From a virus, in IMG/VR virus record IMGVR_UViG_3300048586_000912, positions 1 to 58,246 of that record: a stretch of 58,246 nucleotides of DNA; one strand, 5' to 3'. Positions within the stretch are counted from its first letter, which is position 1, and each line of letters starts with the position of its first letter. The notes under the pieces were generated by a model, which was not told the DNA's origin, searched no databases, and saw only the letters and a list, made by a program, of their open reading frames with translations. Shown here in pieces: positions 57,838-58,246 of the stretch. A program made the position numbers and the translations under genes.

Positions 57838-57940
57838 GGCGCGAGTGGTTTTAATCGCGCCGCGGCGCCGATGGAAGCGCCGCGAGGCCGGCCTCCCGCC
57901 CGCTCCTCGCCAGTTCGGCGGCACGGCCTCGCGAGGCGGT

Positions 57941-58246
57941 TCAGTGGGTCCACTGGCCCATGCGCTTGAAGGCGAAATTGTCGGAATAGGAAATCTTCTT
58001 GCGCTCGGCCTCATGCGGCTCGAACACGCGGAACGGGATGCCGCGCTTCTCCGCATAGGCCACGGCCTCTTCCTTGGTGGCGAAGGTCAGGCGGATCTGG
58101 CTGCGCATGTCGGCGGAAGAGGTGTAGCCCATGAGCGGCTCCACCATGCGCGCGTGCTCGGGCTCGTAGTCGAGAACCCAGTTCTTGGTCTTCGCCACGC
58201 CCGATTGCATCGCATTGCGCGACGGCTTGTAGATGCGTGCCACCAT
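57941..58246 (-). CDS. NADH dehydrogenase complex I subunit of the NDUFS4/18-kDa family
   Basis: 101 residues, complete, starting at the window end. ARIYKPSRNAMQSGVAKTKNWVLDYE and DMRSQIRLTFATKEEAVAYAE, with ISYSDNFAFKRMGQWTH, are the signature of the ETC complex I conserved region. It is a host gene, one of the accessory complex I subunits shared by Alphaproteobacteria and mitochondria, and marks the chromosomal side of the attachment site. An inverted repeat (GCCTCG / CGAGGC) follows its stop. Confidence 0.92.
   Translation of the reverse strand: MVARIYKPSRNAMQSGVAKTKNWVLDYEPEHARMVEPLMGYTSSADMRSQIRLTFATKEEAVAYAEKRGIPFRVFEPHEAERKKISYSDNFAFKRMGQWTH

Overview
The window is most of an integrated temperate phage in a very GC-rich alphaproteobacterium, ending in a short piece of host chromosome. 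Host clues are a minus-strand tRNA-Arg(TCT) at 57761-57837, next to a complete gene for a small NDUFS4-type complex I subunit (57941-58246), and a GcrA-family regulator in the phage, a family essentially confined to Alphaproteobacteria. The combination suggests Hyphomicrobiales, perhaps Xanthobacteraceae; that is inference. The prophage fills 1-57760. Its integrase end lies at the 3' end of the tRNA gene, and its other end is outside the window to the left.

Layout. 1-29064 (minus strand) is the late region. Transcription runs right to left through packaging (Nu1-like small and gpA-like large terminase), a lambda-type head (gpW-like connector, portal, ClpP-type protease with a nested scaffold, gpD-like decoration protein, major capsid protein), a P2-type contractile tail (V, W, J, I, fibre, FI sheath, FII tube, E, tape measure, U, X, D), a spike protein, a lysis cassette (CHAP-like endolysin, membrane proteins, spanin pair), a calcineurin-like phosphatase and a dNMP kinase. 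29154-40800 (minus) is a leftward early operon: D5-type primase-helicase, C5 and N4/N6 DNA methyltransferases, GcrA, CHC2/Toprim primase, DUF4326 and a CII-like regulator. A lone plus-strand AT-richer gene (34268-35002) interrupts it. 40801-44830 is the lysis-lysogeny switch: Cro-like gene, S24-family repressor, repeated operators (GCGGTA-N4-TACCGC) and a two-gene insert encoding a membrane protein and a WYL-TerB protein. 44831-57737 (plus) is a rightward operon with many small genes, an HD hydrolase, DUF2303, a full-length DNA polymerase III beta clamp, GNAT, DUF5131, MazG-like, deoxyribosyltransferase-like, SSB, nuclease, excisionase-like, integrase and GIY-YIG-type genes. Most genes overlap by 1-4 bases (ATGA, GTGA, TGATG), so these are tightly coupled operons.

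The least expected feature is three families of short hairpin-forming repeats scattered through phage genes and gaps. Family H has a nearly invariant 15-nt loop (GGGTTGGCCGGCGGC) between 15-16 bp arms whose sequence differs from copy to copy while pairing is kept (6 copies). Family P is a 45-nt unit with fixed flanks (GCGCCCGAGCAGG ... GCGAACGGCGCC) and a variable but paired stem; it occurs singly or in tandem with a 51-nt period (7 copies plus a half copy). A third set of palindromes sits in gcrA, which also carries a 9-nt homopolymer that throws its C-terminus out of frame. Several copies are read in frame as part of structural and replication proteins.

Limits: products were assigned by reading motifs and gene order without searches. 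Many small early genes have no recognisable function.
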